From IMG/VR virus record IMGVR_UViG_3300038450_000038, positions 1 through 41,279 of that record: a DNA stretch of 41,279 nucleotides, one strand, 5' to 3'. A program made the translations under genes and the position numbers. Shown here piece by piece: positions 40,112-41,279 of the stretch (its first letter is position 1; each line of letters begins with the position of its first letter). A model generated the notes under the pieces. The model ran no database searches. It was not told where the DNA came from and was given only the letters and a program-made list of their open reading frames with translations. This stretch comes from a virus.

Positions 40112-40427
40112 TTGTCCTCGCTGGTTTAGGACGATCATCCGTCCCCGTATGTCGCGTTTCGTATGTCTGTAAAAAGTGAATGTTGCATGCGGCATGATGC
40201 AGATGGGATAATCCAGTTTCAGGATCAATACTCTCCCCATTCCACCATGCCCACATGTGACGCATTAGCGCGGCAAATACTCTTCCCCACGCCAATCCTT
40301 TTTCCCAATTTCGATCTGCATACTTTGTAGCTCCGAAGGTTAGAACTTCCACCAGACCTTTCAACCCTTCTGGTGCTACAAGATCATAACGTAACTTTCC
40401 CAAATCGTGCTTATCTCCGGTGGGCAT
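39963..40427 (-). CDS. dATP/dGTP diphosphohydrolase-like domain protein (DUF5664 type, 154 aa)
   Basis: AGGAG lies five bases before the ATG 40425-40427, MPTGDKHDLGKLRYDL. The body matches the DUF5664 / dGTP_diPhyd_N pattern: LGKLRYDLVAPEGL, VLTFGATKYADRNWEKGL, RHMWAWWNGESIDPETGLSHLHHAACN, with the conserved His and acidic residues of a MazG-like helical fold. It probably hydrolyses or binds deoxynucleotides during phage DNA synthesis. Its last 149 bases overlap the beginning of the RlpA-like gene in another frame. Confidence 0.85.
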   Translation of the reverse strand: MPTGDKHDLGKLRYDLVAPEGLKGLVEVLTFGATKYADRNWEKGLAWGRVFAALMRHMWAWWNGESIDPETGLSHLHHAACNIHFLQTYETRHTGTDDRPKPARTNEEIFEALDDMLIHTDLEPDGHGGYIVTAGSPFECDDSSGSSCTPSADK

Positions 40428-40428
40428 C

Positions 40429-41007
40429 TTAGCTCCTAGCGTGTCGTTCAATTATTCTATCAAACTGGTTAAGACTCTCAACCGCAGGGTAAGCGCAAGC
40501 CTCGTTGTACGTTCTACGCTGAAGGAATGTTTTACAGCGCGGGGCCTTTTCAATGACATCCAACACATTCTCAGGCTTATCATCAATATAGAAGTCCAAT
40601 CCTAATCCTCTAGCTATATCTCCCTTATTACGAGATATGAGAACTGTAGGATAGTCTATATTATATTGTTGATGAAGCCAAAGTTGTGTCTGCTTCTCAA
40701 TAGGATATCCGGTTCCATCCATACGATCTGTGATGAATACACAACGATGATTGTCACAGAGATGTGGGAGAAACTCAGTATGGACATATGGAGATAAGCC
40801 GATCCACCAGTTATAGATAGAGTTAAGCTTCTTCCACATGAGCTTAGCCTCTTCTTCAGTTATACCTAGAGAAGAGAATGCCCATGAAGTTTGAATAAGA
40901 TCATCAGAGGGCCACCCATTAAGCATAGACTTAAAGAGTATTCTTGCACCACCTACGAAATCGGAAAGAACTCCATCTATGTCTATACCTATATTGAATC
41001 TCTTCAT
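40429..41007 (-). CDS. HAD-family 5'(3')-deoxyribonucleotidase-like protein (192 aa)
   Basis: Such enzymes remove phosphate from nucleoside monophosphates. HAD motif I is IGIDIDGVLSDF (Asp9 nucleophile, Asp11), motif II VFITDRMDG (Thr93), motif III NKGDIA (Lys128), motif IV FYIDDKPENV (Asp142, Asp143). Length and order fit the NT5C type. It stops one base before the start of the diphosphohydrolase-like gene, so a joint role in nucleotide pools is likely. Confidence 0.88.
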   Translation of the reverse strand: MKRFNIGIDIDGVLSDFVGGARILFKSMLNGWPSDDLIQTSWAFSSLGITEEEAKLMWKKLNSIYNWWIGLSPYVHTEFLPHLCDNHRCVFITDRMDGTGYPIEKQTQLWLHQQYNIDYPTVLISRNKGDIARGLGLDFYIDDKPENVLDVIEKAPRCKTFLQRRTYNEACAYPAVESLNQFDRIIERHARS

Positions 41008-41279
41008 TTAAACCTTCTTAGTCTCGCGGCCCCATTTCCCACATTTTGAACATTGGAACCGACGATACCGATTCACACCAACGAATGCAAATCCTCTATA
41101 GTAGATGTTTCCACCACACACTCCACACTTCTCTCTGTTCATAAACACTCGTGGATGTGGGTAGTCATACTGTCTAATACGGAGATAGAGCGCTTCTAGT
41201 GTTCTGATATCTTGGGCACAATACTTTGCCATAGCTGCAATAGCATTGTGATCCCCGGACATGGCTCGTAGCCACCATC
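41008..41279 (-). CDS. C-terminal part of an exonuclease-like protein with zinc ribbon (partial)
   Basis: The reading frame is open to the right edge, so the ATG at 41260-41262 is not likely to be the true start. WWLRAMSGDHN..MAKYCAQDIRTLEALYLRI matches the end of DnaQ-like (RNase H fold) exonuclease domains, where the Asp of CxQD is the last catalytic acid. It is followed by a zinc ribbon, CGVCGGN..FQCSKCGKWG. Similar fusions occur in phages. It probably processes nucleic acid in replication or recombination. Confidence 0.75.
   Translation of the reverse strand, partial: WWLRAMSGDHNAIAAMAKYCAQDIRTLEALYLRIRQYDYPHPRVFMNREKCGVCGGNIYYRGFAFVGVNRYRRFQCSKCGKWGRETKKV

Noticed and set aside
1-41279. 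CRISPR array, diversity-generating retroelement, tRNA genes
   Set aside because: No regularly spaced direct repeats, reverse transcriptase or cloverleaf-type sequences were noticed while reading; a dedicated tRNA scan was not possible here.

Overview
The window reads as part of the genome of a tailed double-stranded DNA bacteriophage, most likely a short-tailed (podovirus-like) phage. The evidence is the order of the rightward genes: small and large terminase, portal, a Pro/Gln-rich scaffold candidate, an N4-gp56-family major capsid protein, lysis-type genes, tail tubular A-like and B-like proteins, a fibre-like protein, then a block of glutamine/alanine-rich and very large proteins typical of internal (ejection) virion proteins. 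There are no tail tape-measure or contractile-sheath genes. DNA polymerase, helicase and RNA polymerase genes are not in the window and presumably lie beyond its ends. The host cannot be fixed from sequence alone.

Layout. (1) 1-5911, leftward: closely packed, translationally coupled small genes with strong AGGAGG-type ribosome sites, encoding small soluble, zinc-binding, membrane and secreted proteins. This cluster is interrupted at about 2247-4830 by two tandem IS200/IS605-type elements that carry tnpB but no tnpA. The left one appears to end in a damaged phage gene, and the right one cuts off a secreted-protein gene after about 13 codons. (2) 5912-6561: a 650-bp region without genes between the leftward and rightward arms, holding inverted and direct repeats that suggest control sequences. 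(3) 6562-38779, rightward: packaging and morphogenesis. It includes many small beta-rich virion-like proteins (some in tandem duplicate), a glycosyltransferase, a histidine phosphatase-like protein and a 578-residue protein with Ig/chitobiase-type repeats. Next come portal, scaffold and capsid, then a lysis-type cassette (L,D-transpeptidase-like enzyme, small membrane proteins, spanin-like protein) with an HU-like DNA-binding protein. Tail genes and a 1976-residue polyvalent-type protein finish the arm. (4) 38869-41279, mostly leftward: a membrane/coiled-coil protein, an RlpA-like double-psi barrel protein, a dATP/dGTP-diphosphohydrolase-like domain, a 5'(3')-deoxyribonucleotidase-like HAD protein and the end of an exonuclease-like protein. 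One rightward gene here encodes a tyrosine-recombinase core-binding domain without a catalytic domain.

Two observations stand out. First, the major capsid gene is split by a 570-bp group I intron (20403-20972). P1, P3, P7, P8, P9 and P10 pairings can be read directly, the exons join in frame into a normal N4-gp56 sequence, and the intron carries a single-motif LAGLIDADG endonuclease gene whose 3' end is also ribozyme core. Second, an unexplained dispersed DNA motif, CCACCT-N4-(T/A)GGGTCCT, occurs eight times between 12.5 and 39.2 kb on both strands, inside genes and between them. One copy fills a 37-bp divergent intergenic gap and two pairs are arranged divergently about 0.3 kb apart. It behaves like a phage-specific operator, stoperator or promoter rather than a protein-coding repeat.
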